Source: Rhodobacterales bacterium
GTDB taxonomy: Bacteria; Pseudomonadota; Alphaproteobacteria; Rhodobacterales; Rhodobacteraceae
Assembly: GCA_002748285.1 (NCBI GenBank)
Contig: PDSA01000025.1
Coordinates: 62,001-126,000 of the forward strand
DNA length: 64,000 bases
Direction: 5' to 3'
A program made the translations under genes and the position numbers. The notes beneath the pieces were generated by a model. That model saw nothing but the letters and a program-made list of their open reading frames with translations, ran no database searches and was not told where the DNA came from. Numbering within the stretch: the first letter of the stretch is position 1; every line of letters starts with the position of its first letter. Below are positions 55,496 through 64,000 of the stretch, in pieces.

Positions 55496-55977
55496 ATCTA
55501 CCAACCAAGCTTGTGCCTGCTCCTGCCTGCAATACGCCCGTCGTTGCGAGCCCGTGCTATTTTTTTGCACATGCGGCGATTTTAACCAATTATCAACAAT
55601 CTGGCAAGCTGGGATACTTATTGCATAATTCGGGTCAAAATTTCGATCATTTCCATCGACTTTTTTTACGCTAATAGGCTGATTTAAATAGGATTCGGAC
55701 CAAACGGGGCGGGCTGCCCCGCCCACTCAAACACCGCACATCACTGTAATGACCGCACTTGCAACCAAAACTAGGCCCAAAGCCCCTGCCGAAACTCATT
55801 ATGTGATCACATAGCGCCGATATGCGATCACAAATTAAAAAAATCATCGAAACAGGCGGGATTTTTGATCGAAAACGGGCCCAGAGCGCGTGACTCTGGT
55901 TCAAAAATCAGTATTTATGTGACGGAAATATAACACATAACACTGGCCACAGACAGCAAACCTTGAAGGTGTATCCA
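55496..55977. other. divergent promoter region between LTD-Hint gene and sdh operon
   Basis: No supported gene. It holds the palindrome at 55800-55813 and AT-rich stretches suited to promoters for both directions. The open frame continuing upstream of the LTD-Hint start (to 55726) does not look like protein of that family. Confidence 0.5.
55800..55834. promoter_or_regulatory. palindromic operator candidate upstream of sdhC
   Basis: TATGTGATCACATA (55800-55813) is a perfect 14-bp palindrome. A related half-matched copy, TATGCGATCACAAA, begins at 55821, about two helical turns on. The arms resemble CRP/FNR half sites (TGTGA/TCACA) but without the usual 6-bp spacer, so the regulator is unknown. 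Confidence 0.45.
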
Positions 55978-56373
55978 ATGGCAGACGCAAATCGCGGTAA
56001 TCGACCGCTTTCGCCCCATCTCACAATCTATCGCTGGCAAATCGCAATGTTCATGTCGATCCTCAACCGGATCACCGGCATGGCCATGATCCCCTGTGTG
56101 ATCCTGATCGTCTGGTGGTTTGTCGCCGCCGCAACCGGTCAGGCGCATTTCGAGTTTGTCGACTGGCTGGCAACCTCTTGGCTGGGGCTGCTATTACTGT
56201 TTTGCACGCTCTGGGCGTTCTGGGTGCATCTGTTCAACGGGTTGCGCCACTTGGCTTGGGATCTGGCGTGGTGGATGGAAATGCCTCAGGTCAACAAATC
56301 CGGCTGGACGGCCATTGTCATGGCCTGCGTGGTGAATACCATTTTCATTTATATTTTGCTGGTGGGGGTGTAA
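55978..56373 (+). CDS. sdhC: succinate dehydrogenase cytochrome b556 subunit
   Basis: Membrane anchor of complex II carrying haem b and part of the quinone site. The 131 residues have three membrane segments. Motifs RPLSPHLTIYRWQIAMFMSI with NRITG, and the haem-ligand His in HLFNGLRHLAWD, are conserved. The ATG at 55978 has GAAGGTG 8 bases upstream. sdhD begins at the base after its stop codon. Confidence 0.95.
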   Translation: MADANRGNRPLSPHLTIYRWQIAMFMSILNRITGMAMIPCVILIVWWFVAAATGQAHFEFVDWLATSWLGLLLLFCTLWAFWVHLFNGLRHLAWDLAWWMEMPQVNKSGWTAIVMACVVNTIFIYILLVGV

Positions 56374-56754
56374 ATGTCTGATAAAATGAGCAAAAGACGG
56401 TTTTTGGGAATTGGTGATCACAAAGGCGGGCTGGGCCATTGGAGCCTGCAGCGCCTGACATCGCTGATCATCATGCCGCTCTCGGTGTTTTTCATCTATA
56501 CGATCATGACAACCTTCGGCAAAGGCTATGGGGTGATGATCGAAACCTATCAAAGCACGTTCAATGCCGGGGTGGCGGTGCTGTTTTTCGCAACGGTGTT
56601 CTACCATATCAGCCTGGGGGTTGAGGTGGTGATCGATGACTACATCCCCAACCCGACACAGCACAAACTCTTTATGCTGCTGAACAAACTGTTCTTTCGC
56701 GCCCTGTCCGCGATCTCAGTTCTGTCCGTGCTTGTGATTTACTTTAGCGCCTGA
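56374..56754 (+). CDS. sdhD: succinate dehydrogenase membrane anchor subunit
   Basis: Second membrane anchor of complex II, 126 residues with three hydrophobic segments. [20 protein letters not shown] is the family N-terminal motif; [18 protein letters not shown] includes the conserved His and the Asp-Asp-Tyr near the quinone site. It lies between sdhC and sdhA with normal spacing. Confidence 0.94.
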   Translation: MSDKMSKRRFLGIGDHKGGLGHWSLQRLTSLIIMPLSVFFIYTIMTTFGKGYGVMIETYQSTFNAGVAVLFFATVFYHISLGVEVVIDDYIPNPTQHKLFMLLNKLFFRALSAISVLSVLVIYFSA

Positions 56755-56768
56755 AGGATACCGACGAC

Positions 56769-58574
56769 ATGGCTGCATATGATTATGAAACCCACGAATA
56801 TGATGTGATTGTTGTTGGTGCCGGCGGGGCGGGCCTGCGGGCCACCCTCGGGATGGCCGAACGGGGGCTGAAAACCGCCTGTATCACCAAAGTGTTCCCG
56901 ACCCGGTCGCACACCGTTGCGGCTCAAGGTGGCATCGCCGCGTCTTTGGCCAATATGGGGCCGGATAACTGGCAATGGCATCTTTACGATACGGTCAAGG
57001 GCTCGGACTGGCTGGGCGATACTGATGCGCAAGAATATCTGGTGCGCGAAGCCCCCAAGGCGGTTTATGAGCTCGAGCATTACGGCGTGCCGTTTTCCCG
57101 CACCGAAGAGGGCACGATTTACCAGCGCCCCTTTGGTGGCCACACCACCGAGTTCGGCGAAGGCCCCCCTGTGCAGCGCACCTGTGCCGCCGCCGACCGC
57201 ACCGGCCACGCCATTCTGCACACGCTTTACGGCCAGTCGCTGAAAAACAACGCTGAGTTTTACATCGAATATTTCGCCACCGATCTGATCATGTCCGAGG
57301 ACGGAGTCTGTCAGGGCGTGATCGCTTGGAAGCTGGATGACGGCACCATGCATGTGTTCAGCTCGAAAATGGTGGTGCTGGCCACCGGCGGCTATGGCCG
57401 GGCGTTTTTCAGCGCCACTTCGGCGCACACCTGCACCGGCGATGGCAACGGTATGATCGCCCGCGCCGGCCTACCCTTGCAGGATCAGGAATTCGTGCAG
57501 TTCCACCCCACCGGGATTTATGGCTCGGGTTGTCTGATCACCGAAGGGGCGCGCGGCGAAGGCGGCTATCTGACCAACTCGGAAGGCGAGCGTTTCATGG
57601 AGCGCTATGCCCCCACCTACAAGGATCTGGCCTCGCGCGATGTGGTCAGCCGCTGTATGACCATGGAGATCCGCGCCGGTCGCGGGGTTGGCCCGGAGAA
57701 AGACCACATCTATCTGCACCTCAACCACCTGCCTGCCGAAGCGCTGGCCGAACGCCTGCCGGGTATTTCCGAAAGCGCCAAGATTTTCGCAGGTGTTGAC
57801 CTGACCAAAGAGCCGATCCCGGTTCTGCCCACGGTTCACTATAATATGGGCGGCATTCCGACCAATTACTGGGGCGAAGTGCTGAACCCGACCGCAGATG
57901 ACCCCGATGCGATTGCCCCGGGCCTGATGGCGGTGGGCGAAGCGGCCTCGGCCTCGGTGCATGGGGCCAACCGGCTGGGCTCGAACTCGTTGATTGACCT
58001 TGTGGTGTTTGGCCGCGCCGCCGCGATCAAAGCTGCCGAAGTGGTGGACCCCAAGGCACCGAATCCGCCGCTGAACAAGGCCTCGATTGATGCCGGTTTC
58101 GCCCGGATCGACAAATTCCGCTATGCCGATGGTGCGATCCCAACCGCCGAGCTGCGTCTGGAAATGCAGAAAACCATGCAGGCCGATGCCGCCGTGTTCC
58201 GCACCGACAAGACTCTGGCCGAGGGCTGCGAGAAAATGAAGGCGGTGGCCAGCAAGATGGATGATCTGAAAGTCACCGACCGCTCGCTGATCTGGAACAG
58301 TGATCTGATGGAAACGCTGGAGCTGGACAATCTGATGCCCAACGCCATGGCCACCATCGTCGGTGCCGAAGCCCGCAAGGAAAGCCGCGGTGCCCACGCC
58401 CACGAAGATTACCCGGATCGTGATGATGTCAACTGGCGCAAGCACACTCTGGCGCATGTGGATGGGCCTGAAGTCAAGCTCAGCTACCGTCCGGTGCATG
58501 TCGATCCGCTGACCAAATTCGAAGATGGCGGCATTGATCTGAAGAAAATCGTGCCGAAAAAGCGGGTTTACTGA
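56769..58574 (+). CDS. sdhA: succinate dehydrogenase flavoprotein subunit
   Basis: Catalytic subunit of complex II in the TCA cycle and respiration, 601 residues. The FAD dinucleotide fold [20 protein letters not shown], the covalent-FAD His in [15 protein letters not shown], the active-site [20 protein letters not shown], and [18 protein letters not shown] are all intact. Its stop codon TGA overlaps the start of the following lipoprotein gene by one base. Confidence 0.97.
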   Translation: MAAYDYETHEYDVIVVGAGGAGLRATLGMAERGLKTACITKVFPTRSHTVAAQGGIAASLANMGPDNWQWHLYDTVKGSDWLGDTDAQEYLVREAPKAVYELEHYGVPFSRTEEGTIYQRPFGGHTTEFGEGPPVQRTCAAADRTGHAILHTLYGQSLKNNAEFYIEYFATDLIMSEDGVCQGVIAWKLDDGTMHVFSSKMVVLATGGYGRAFFSATSAHTCTGDGNGMIARAGLPLQDQEFVQFHPTGIYGSGCLITEGARGEGGYLTNSEGERFMERYAPTYKDLASRDVVSRCMTMEIRAGRGVGPEKDHIYLHLNHLPAEALAERLPGISESAKIFAGVDLTKEPIPVLPTVHYNMGGIPTNYWGEVLNPTADDPDAIAPGLMAVGEAASASVHGANRLGSNSLIDLVVFGRAAAIKAAEVVDPKAPNPPLNKASIDAGFARIDKFRYADGAIPTAELRLEMQKTMQADAAVFRTDKTLAEGCEKMKAVASKMDDLKVTDRSLIWNSDLMETLELDNLMPNAMATIVGAEARKESRGAHAHEDYPDRDDVNWRKHTLAHVDGPEVKLSYRPVHVDPLTKFEDGGIDLKKIVPKKRVY

Positions 58575-58900
58575 TGCGACAGGCTGCGAAATATCTGTTT
58601 CTGACCGCCGGGATTGCCCTGATGGGCTGTGCGCCCAACGGGCTGGTAGATGATGCCTCGCGCAAGGCGGCCAAAAGCGTGGTGACGCCGATCGTTCAGG
58701 AAAAATTCCCTGGGCGCAACGCCGCTGCCTATAGTGATTGCGTGATCAACAATGCCAGCTCGAAACAGATTTTCAGCTTGGCCAAAGCCGCGGTGGTCGG
58801 GCCCGATGCTGATGATGTGGCAACGGTGATCGACATCGCCAGCAAGGGCCGAACGATTGAATGTATATTAAAGGCCGAATTGGCCATGGGACTGAGATAG
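58574..58900 (+). CDS. putative lipoprotein inside the sdh operon
   Basis: 108 residues with a lipoprotein signal peptide: Arg/Lys start, hydrophobic core YLFLTAGIALMG and lipobox LMGC with acceptor Cys about residue 19. The mature part contains two further cysteines (YSDCVINN and IECILKAE), probably a disulfide in the periplasm. It sits between sdhA and sdhB with a one-base overlap and a 9-base gap, so it is co-translated with complex II. I believe similar genes occur in this position in other Rhodobacterales, but no function is known. Confidence 0.82.
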   Translation: MRQAAKYLFLTAGIALMGCAPNGLVDDASRKAAKSVVTPIVQEKFPGRNAAAYSDCVINNASSKQIFSLAKAAVVGPDADDVATVIDIASKGRTIECILKAELAMGLR

Positions 58901-58909
58901 GAACAAGAG

Positions 58910-59695
58910 ATGGTTGAACTGACGCTCCCCAAAAATTCACGCATGGTTGTGGGTAAAACTTGGCCCAAGCCCGAAGGGGCCACCAATATCCGCAAATTCA
59001 AGATTTACCGCTGGAACCCGGATGACGGCAAAAACCCCCGCATTGATACCTATTTCATTGATCTGGACAAATGCGGCCCGATGATACTGGACGCGTTGAT
59101 CAAGATCAAAAACGAGATCGACCCCACCCTGACCTTCCGCCGCTCCTGCCGCGAAGGGATTTGTGGCTCTTGCGCGATGAATATCGACGGCAAAAACCGG
59201 CTGGCCTGTATTTTCGGCATTGATCAGGTTCGGGGCGATGTCAAAATCTACCCGCTGCCGCATATGTCGGTGGTCAAGGATCTGATCCCGGATCTGACCA
59301 ATTTCTATGCCCAACATGCCTCGATCATGCCGTGGCTGGAAACCGGCGACAACCGGCCCGAAGATGGCAAGGAATGGAAGCAATCCATCGAAGAGCGCAA
59401 ACTGCTGGATGGGCTCTATGAATGCGTGATGTGCGCCAGCTGCTCGACCTCCTGCCCCAGCTATTGGTGGAACTCTGACCGCTATCTGGGCCCGGCGGCG
59501 CTGTTGCACGCCTATCGCTGGATTATCGACAGCCGCGATCAGGCCCAGCCCGAACGGCTGGATGCGTTGGACGACCCGTTCAAGATGTATCGCTGCCACA
59601 CCATCATGAACTGCACCAACACCTGCCCCAAAGGCCTGAACCCGGCCAAGGCGATTGCGCAGATAAAAAAGAAAATGTTTGAGCGCACCCTGTAA
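58910..59695 (+). CDS. sdhB: succinate dehydrogenase iron-sulfur subunit
   Basis: Electron-transfer subunit of complex II, 261 residues. The [2Fe-2S] ligands are in [20 protein letters not shown], the next cysteine being in LACIFG. The [4Fe-4S] and [3Fe-4S] ligands are in [16 protein letters not shown] and [17 protein letters not shown]. Length is typical. It ends the operon before a terminator. Confidence 0.97.
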   Translation: MVELTLPKNSRMVVGKTWPKPEGATNIRKFKIYRWNPDDGKNPRIDTYFIDLDKCGPMILDALIKIKNEIDPTLTFRRSCREGICGSCAMNIDGKNRLACIFGIDQVRGDVKIYPLPHMSVVKDLIPDLTNFYAQHASIMPWLETGDNRPEDGKEWKQSIEERKLLDGLYECVMCASCSTSCPSYWWNSDRYLGPAALLHAYRWIIDSRDQAQPERLDALDDPFKMYRCHTIMNCTNTCPKGLNPAKAIAQIKKKMFERTL

Positions 59696-59740
59696 CGGGG
59701 CCAGAGCTGCATCGGCATGGCTTTCGGCACCAGACACCAT

Positions 59741-59780
59741 AAAAAAGGGCGGGTTGTTCGCAGCCGCGCCCTTTGTTTTT
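59741..59780 (+). terminator. Rho-independent terminator of the sdh operon
   Basis: Stem AAAGGGCG/CGCCCTTT (59744-59751, 59767-59774) followed by GTTTTT; an A-tract on the other side may make it bidirectional. It lies about 45 bases after the sdhB stop. Confidence 0.8.
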
Positions 59781-59856
59781 AACAATCGCCCTGTGGCCCC
59801 GGATGCGCCCTTTGGCAAGGCTTTTCAACAGCATCAGCGCAAAATGAATTGACTTC

Positions 59857-59892
59857 GGCCAAAGGACACAATCAGAACTGTGTCCTTTGGCC
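59857..59892. promoter_or_regulatory. perfect 14-bp inverted repeat upstream of ABC transporter
   Basis: GGCCAAAGGACACA and TGTGTCCTTTGGCC enclose an 8-nt loop. No T-run follows on either side, so a simple terminator is unlikely. It ends 113 bases before the transporter start and could be an operator or an RNA structure in the leader. Confidence 0.5.
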
Positions 59893-60005
59893 ATAAAACC
59901 TTAAAAACCGCCCCGCAGATGATTGCGATTCGGCCCTCTGACGGGTTATGGCACCCCCACAGACAGAATCCGCATAGCAACCGCCACAACAGGAAAGCGG
60001 CGCAA

Positions 60006-61526
60006 ATGACGCAAAAACTGCTGGAAATCGACCGGCTCAGCAAAGCCTATCCCGGGGTCATCGCCAATGACTCGGTGTCTTTTGACATTGATGCCGGTGA
60101 AATTCACGCCCTGCTGGGGGAAAACGGGGCTGGCAAATCGACGCTGGTGAAAATGATCTACGGGCTGGTGCGCCCGGATTCGGGCCGCATGACCCTGCTG
60201 GGGAAACCCTATGCCCCCACCGACCCCCGCGCCGCCCGCCATAGCGGCATTGCCATGGTGTTTCAGCATTTCTCGCTGTTCGAGGCGATGAGCGTGGCGG
60301 AAAATGTCGCGCTGGGGATGGAGCATCCGCCACGTCAGAGTGCTTTGGCCGCGCAAATCAAACAGGTCAGCCAGAATTACGGCCTGCCACTGGACCCGCA
60401 GCGCCTGGTCGGTGATCTCTCGGCCGGGGAGCGCCAGCGGGTTGAGATCATTCGTTGCCTGCTGCAAAATCCGAAATTGCTGATCATGGATGAACCCACC
60501 TCGGTTCTGACCCCGCAAGAGGTCGAGATCCTGTTTCGCACCCTGCGCCAGCTGTCCAGCGAAGGCACGGCGATCTTGTATATCTCGCACAAGCTCGAAG
60601 AAATCCGCAGCCTGTGTGATCACGCCACCATCCTGCGCCATGGCAAAGTGGTGGATAACTGTATCCCGCAGGAAAAATCCGCCCGCGAGCTGGCAGAAAT
60701 GATGGTGGGCAGTGCTCTACATCAGCCTCTGCGCGATCAGGCGCAGTTTGGTGAGGTGGTGCTGGAGCTGGATAATGTCTCGACCCCGGCCAAGAGCCAG
60801 TTCAGCACCGCTTTGAAAAACATCAGCCTGTCGGTGCGTGCCGGCGAGATTTTGGGCATTGGCGGCGTGGCCGGCAATGGGCAGGAGGAATTGCTATCGG
60901 TGATTTCAGGCGAAACCACAGCCGCCGCGCAAACCGCCAAATTCAACGGCACCCCGATTGGCAATCTCGGCCCCAATGCCCGGCGGCAAATCCGGGTGCT
61001 TTCGGCCCCGGAAGAGCGTCTGGGCCACGCCGCCGCCCCGGATATGAGCCTGACCGAAAACGCCCTGCTGACCGCCGCCGAGCAGCAAAACCTGCTGAAA
61101 CGCGGTTTTGTCGACTGGAGCAAGACCCGCAAATTCGCCGAAAATGTGATTCAGGAATTTGACGTGCGCACCCCCGGCGCAGGCACGGCGGCGCGCGCCT
61201 TATCTGGAGGCAATTTGCAGAAATATGTGATCGGGCGCGAGGTGCTGCAAAAGCCGCAAGTGCTGATCGTCAACCAACCCACCTGGGGGGTGGATGCCTC
61301 AGCCGCGGCGCAAATCCGGCAATCGCTGCTGGATCTGGCAAAAAACGGCACTGCTGTGGTGGTGATCTCGCAGGATCTGGAGGAGCTGATGGAAATCTCG
61401 GACAATTTCTGCGCCCTCAACGAAGGCCGCCTCAGCCCGCCGCACCCAACCAAAGGCATCACGCTGGAACAAATCGGCCTGATGCTGGGCGGCGCGGCCA
61501 CAGAACAGGAAAACGCCAATGTTTAG
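60006..61526 (+). CDS. ABC transporter ATPase, sugar/nucleoside (NupA/RbsA-like) type
   Basis: Double-nucleotide-binding-domain ATPase, 506 residues. The first domain is complete: Walker A GENGAGKSTLVKM, signature LSAGERQRVEIIRCLL, Walker B LLIMDEPTSVL. The second has a degenerate Walker A (GVAGNGQEELL), signature LSGGNLQKYVIGREVL and NQPTWGVDASAAA. Together with two permeases of the YufP/YufQ type this resembles nucleoside importers. The start at 60006 gives the family N-terminus MTQKLLEIDRLSKAYPGV. It overlaps the next gene by eight bases. Confidence 0.9.
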   Translation: MTQKLLEIDRLSKAYPGVIANDSVSFDIDAGEIHALLGENGAGKSTLVKMIYGLVRPDSGRMTLLGKPYAPTDPRAARHSGIAMVFQHFSLFEAMSVAENVALGMEHPPRQSALAAQIKQVSQNYGLPLDPQRLVGDLSAGERQRVEIIRCLLQNPKLLIMDEPTSVLTPQEVEILFRTLRQLSSEGTAILYISHKLEEIRSLCDHATILRHGKVVDNCIPQEKSARELAEMMVGSALHQPLRDQAQFGEVVLELDNVSTPAKSQFSTALKNISLSVRAGEILGIGGVAGNGQEELLSVISGETTAAAQTAKFNGTPIGNLGPNARRQIRVLSAPEERLGHAAAPDMSLTENALLTAAEQQNLLKRGFVDWSKTRKFAENVIQEFDVRTPGAGTAARALSGGNLQKYVIGREVLQKPQVLIVNQPTWGVDASAAAQIRQSLLDLAKNGTAVVVISQDLEELMEISDNFCALNEGRLSPPHPTKGITLEQIGLMLGGAATEQENANV

Positions 61527-62604
61527 GCTGGAAAAACGCCCCACCCCATCCCGCGCCTGGACCATCGCCACTCCGGTGCTGGCGGTTCTGATCACCATGA
61601 TCGCCGGGGGCGTGATGTTTGCGCTGCTGGGCAAAGACCCGTTCGAAGCGATCCGCATCATTTTCTGGGACCCGCTGTTCAGCGAACAATTCGCCAGCTA
61701 TTCCCGCCCGCAGCTGCTGGTCAAGGCCGGGCCGCTGATCCTGATTGCCATCGGATTATCCTTTGGATTTCAGGCCGGCATCTGGAATATCGGGGCCGAG
61801 GGCCAATATATTATCGGCGCTCTGTGCGGCGCGGGTGTGGGGCTGGCCTTTTACCCCACCGACAGCGCTCTGATCTTTCCGGCGATGATTGTGGCCGGGC
61901 TGTTTGGCGGCTGGCTGTGGGCGATGATCCCGGCGATTTTGCAAAGCCGGTTTCACACCAATGAAATTCTGGTCTCGCTGCTGCTGGTTTATGTCGCCGA
62001 AGAGATCATGAAGGCCGCCTCATTCGGCATATTGCGCAACCCCGAGGGCCATGGCTTCCCCGGATCGCGCAATTTCCAGCAATATGAGGCCGCCCATAAT
62101 GCCGAGCTGCTGGCCAATACCGGCATGCATTGGGGCGTGGTGGCGGCGCTGATTGCGGTGATTTTCGCCTACGTGATCATGACGCGGCATTTGCTGGGCT
62201 TTCAGATCATGCTGGCCGGGCAATCGCCGCGCGCTGCCCGGTTTGGCGGGGTCAATCCGGCGCGGCTGGTGCTGATCTGCTTTGGGATCTCAGGCGCGCT
62301 GGCCGGCGTGGCCGGGCTGTTCGAAGTCACCGGGCCAGCGGGGCAAATCAGCCCGGATTTCAACTCGGGCTATGGGTTTACCGCGATCATCGTCGCCTTT
62401 CTGGGCCGTCTGAACCCGATCGGCATTTTGCTGGCCGGGCTGCTGATGGCGCTGACCTATATTGGCGGGGAACTGGCGCAGCTGATGCTCAGCATCCCGC
62501 AACCGGCGATTCAGGCGTTTCAAGGGATGCTGTTGTTTTTCCTGCTAGCCATGGATCTGTTTTCAAATTACCGCATTCGCCGCAAAAAACCGGAGGCCCA
62601 CTGA
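61519..62604 (+). CDS. ABC transporter permease (nucleoside/BMP-associated type), first
   Basis: Integral membrane subunit of 361 residues with about nine or ten hydrophobic segments. IGLSFGFQAGIWNIGAEGQY is the family motif of this permease class, and HTNEILVSLLLVYVAEEI is also conserved. It overlaps the ATPase gene and is coupled to the second permease by TGATG. The substrate is presumably a purine nucleoside or related compound (inference from family). Confidence 0.9.
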   Translation: MFRLEKRPTPSRAWTIATPVLAVLITMIAGGVMFALLGKDPFEAIRIIFWDPLFSEQFASYSRPQLLVKAGPLILIAIGLSFGFQAGIWNIGAEGQYIIGALCGAGVGLAFYPTDSALIFPAMIVAGLFGGWLWAMIPAILQSRFHTNEILVSLLLVYVAEEIMKAASFGILRNPEGHGFPGSRNFQQYEAAHNAELLANTGMHWGVVAALIAVIFAYVIMTRHLLGFQIMLAGQSPRAARFGGVNPARLVLICFGISGALAGVAGLFEVTGPAGQISPDFNSGYGFTAIIVAFLGRLNPIGILLAGLLMALTYIGGELAQLMLSIPQPAIQAFQGMLLFFLLAMDLFSNYRIRRKKPEAH

Positions 62605-63533
62605 TGGACGCATCCAGCATTGATATCAGCCTGTTGATCAGCGCGATGATGATCGCCGCCACCCCGATTTTGCTAGCCGCGTTAGGAGAGCTGGTGGTCG
62701 AAAAAACCGGCGTTCTGAACCTTGGCGTCGAAGGGATGATGATCATCGGCGCGATCAGCGGCTTTGCCACAGCGGTTCAAACCGGCAGCCCGCTGGCCGG
62801 ATTTACAGGGGCCGCCGTCGCCGGGGCGGTTTTGTCGCTGTTATTTGCGTTTCTGACCCAGATCGCGCTGGCCAATCAGGTGGCTTCGGGGCTGGCGCTG
62901 ACGCTGTTTGGGTTGGGGCTGTCTTCGTTGATCGGCACCAATTATGACGGGCTGATCCCGCCCGCCACCGCACCGCTGCATATCCCGCTGCTGGCCGATA
63001 TTCCGGTGCTGGGGCCGATGCTGTTTCAACATGATCCCATGGTCTATGTCACCCTGCTGTTGACCGCCGCGATTTGGGCGCTGCTGAAATATAGCCGGAT
63101 GGGGATGATCATCCGCGCCGTGGGGGAAAACCATGATGCGGCCCATGCGCTGGGGTATAAGGTGGTGCGGATTCGCATTCTGGCGATCCTGTTCGGCGGA
63201 GCCTGTGCCGGGTTGGGTGGCGCTTATCTGTCGCTGGTGCGGGTGCCGATCTGGACCGAGGGCATGACCGTGGGCGCCGGCTGGATCGCGCTGGCGATTG
63301 TGGTGTTTGGGGCATGGCGGCCCTGGCGGGTGCTGGTCGGGGCTTATATTTTCAGCGGAGCCTCGGTGTTGCCGTTCAAATTGCAGGCGGTGGGCATTTC
63401 AATCCCGGTGCAATATCTGACCATGGCCCCTTATCTGATTACCATCATCGCGCTGGTGATCATCTCAAACTCGAAATCCCGCGCCAGCGGAGCGCCTGCC
63501 AGTCTGGGCAAGATCTTTCACGCTTCCAGCTAG
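62604..63533 (+). CDS. ABC transporter permease (nucleoside/BMP-associated type), second
   Basis: Partner permease of 309 residues with about eight hydrophobic segments. Conserved parts are ALGELVVEKTGVLNLGVEGM and MIIRAVGENHDAAHALGYKV. The ATG at 62604 overlaps the previous stop; the same frame is open back to 62130 inside the first permease, but that part is a shadow. No substrate-binding lipoprotein gene follows within the window; it must be encoded elsewhere or beyond the edge. Confidence 0.9.
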   Translation: MDASSIDISLLISAMMIAATPILLAALGELVVEKTGVLNLGVEGMMIIGAISGFATAVQTGSPLAGFTGAAVAGAVLSLLFAFLTQIALANQVASGLALTLFGLGLSSLIGTNYDGLIPPATAPLHIPLLADIPVLGPMLFQHDPMVYVTLLLTAAIWALLKYSRMGMIIRAVGENHDAAHALGYKVVRIRILAILFGGACAGLGGAYLSLVRVPIWTEGMTVGAGWIALAIVVFGAWRPWRVLVGAYIFSGASVLPFKLQAVGISIPVQYLTMAPYLITIIALVIISNSKSRASGAPASLGKIFHASS

Positions 63534-63723
63534 GAATAGGGTATCAGGCCGTAGGGGGCTGTTTTGCATAATAAGCGTGGGCAAGGAAAGCGGGCCCGAC
63601 GCTGAGCAAAGTGATTGTCCCTGCACCTTGCCCCAAGGCGGAAAACAACGCCTTCAGGCCCGCACCCGACACCCGGATGCGGCACCGTGCAAACGGCCCT
63701 CGATAGGAAAACAGGCTACGCCC

Positions 63724-64000
63724 TTAGCGCGGCTTGCGGGTCTCAACCGGGATCGCAACCGGCTGCATATCCAGCACCAGCGGGTCACGCTTGCCACCGC
63801 TTGGCTCGTCCTCATGTGGCAGGCGCATGATGGCGATGCCAAACTGAACGCCGGAAAACACAATGCCGTTAAACATGAACAGCATCACACCCGCGACCCA
63901 GCCCATATTCGAGCTGCTGACCAAGTGCCATAGATTGGCAACGTTGAAATAAAGCAACATCCCGACAAACACCGCCGACAGGCCAAAGCCAAACAGCACG
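63724..64000 (-). CDS. hypothetical membrane protein, 5' end beyond window
   Basis: At least 91 residues with two hydrophobic segments (LSAVFVGMLLYFNVANLW and WVAGVMLFMFNGIVFSGVQF) and a charged C-terminal tail ending TRKPR. The frame is open to the window edge, where a GTG occurs at 63999, so the real start is probably outside. I do not recognise a named family. Confidence 0.65.
   Translation of the reverse strand, partial: VLFGFGLSAVFVGMLLYFNVANLWHLVSSSNMGWVAGVMLFMFNGIVFSGVQFGIAIMRLPHEDEPSGGKRDPLVLDMQPVAIPVETRKPR

Larger units (their letters stand above)
59696..60005. other. gene-free region between sdhB and the ABC transporter
   Basis: No gene. It contains the sdh terminator (59741-59780) and a 14-bp perfect inverted repeat (59857-59892) that is the main candidate for control of the downstream transporter. 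Confidence 0.6.

Noticed and set aside
1..64000. CRISPR array, prophage or insertion sequence
   Set aside because: No regularly spaced direct repeats, no cas, integrase, transposase or phage structural genes were seen; the only mobile-looking items are the short non-coding repeats.

Overview
The window reads as a 64 kb piece of chromosome from an alphaproteobacterium, most probably Rhodobacterales (Rhodobacter/Roseobacter group). The evidence is a suf operon with an embedded YIP1-type membrane gene, a hisS-hisZ-hisG cluster with the short HisG, an IalB-family secreted protein, the aerobic CobS/CobT cobaltochelatase pair, a cobalamin-dependent class II ribonucleotide reductase, a LuxI/LuxR locus, an Irr-type ICE box before ferritin, an alphaproteobacterial RpoH promoter before lon, and a CtrA-type box. 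No phage genes, insertion sequences or CRISPR array were found. The genus cannot be fixed from the sequence alone.

Layout. 1-1912: end of ilvB, then ilvN and a terminator. 2145-3167: divergent EF-hand protein and ECF sigma factor. 3178-5166: quorum-sensing locus with an AHL synthase, a LuxR-type receptor and a divergent LuxR-like protein that has the ligand domain but no DNA-binding domain. 5485-9186: nrdJ, preceded by a gene-free kilobase with NrdR-like boxes and, beyond it, tRNA-Phe. 10502-12886: aroA (disrupted here), a GFA-family protein and cmk. 13398-18091 (minus): four tightly overlapping genes for surface glycan modification (glycosyltransferase, sulfotransferase, a sulfotransferase-like/glycosyltransferase fusion, FkbM methyltransferase). 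18385-22318: IalB protein, gatB, FAD oxidoreductase. 22585-24837: ferritin, DUF4177 protein, BolA, J-domain protein. 24979-29721: cobS, cobT, M24 aminopeptidase. 29830-35494: cysS (minus), psd-pssA, a small cysteine-rich secreted protein, a hydrolase-like protein with a changed nucleophile, purB. 35770-39877: SlyX, hisS-hisZ-hisG, Lrp regulator. 39950-46345 (minus): cysteine desulfurase-sufB-sufC-sufD-YIP1-sufS. 46841-51148: LysR regulator, purL, BolA, small membrane protein, grxD. 51376-55495 (minus): lon and an LTD-Hint protein. 55978-59695: sdhC-sdhD-sdhA-lipoprotein-sdhB. 60006-63533: ABC transporter (ATPase and two permeases) resembling nucleoside uptake systems. The window ends in a partial membrane protein.

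Functional links. Iron and sulfur recur: ferritin with an ICE box, the SUF machinery with two cysteine desulfurases, CGFS glutaredoxin beside BolA, and the Fe-S subunit of succinate dehydrogenase. NrdJ needs adenosylcobalamin, and CobST insert the cobalt for it. Most other genes are housekeeping.

Least ordinary features: the receptor-only LuxR homologue; a hairpin that buries the luxI ribosome-binding site; the domain-fusion glycan operon; two families of short intergenic repeats placed mainly between convergent genes (one about 105 bp, MITE-like; one REP-like); the interrupted aroA; the long structured nrdJ upstream region; the CtrA-boxed cysteine-rich protein. No complete, clearly new multi-gene system is proven. 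The quorum-sensing trio and the glycan operon are the best candidates for unusual biology.
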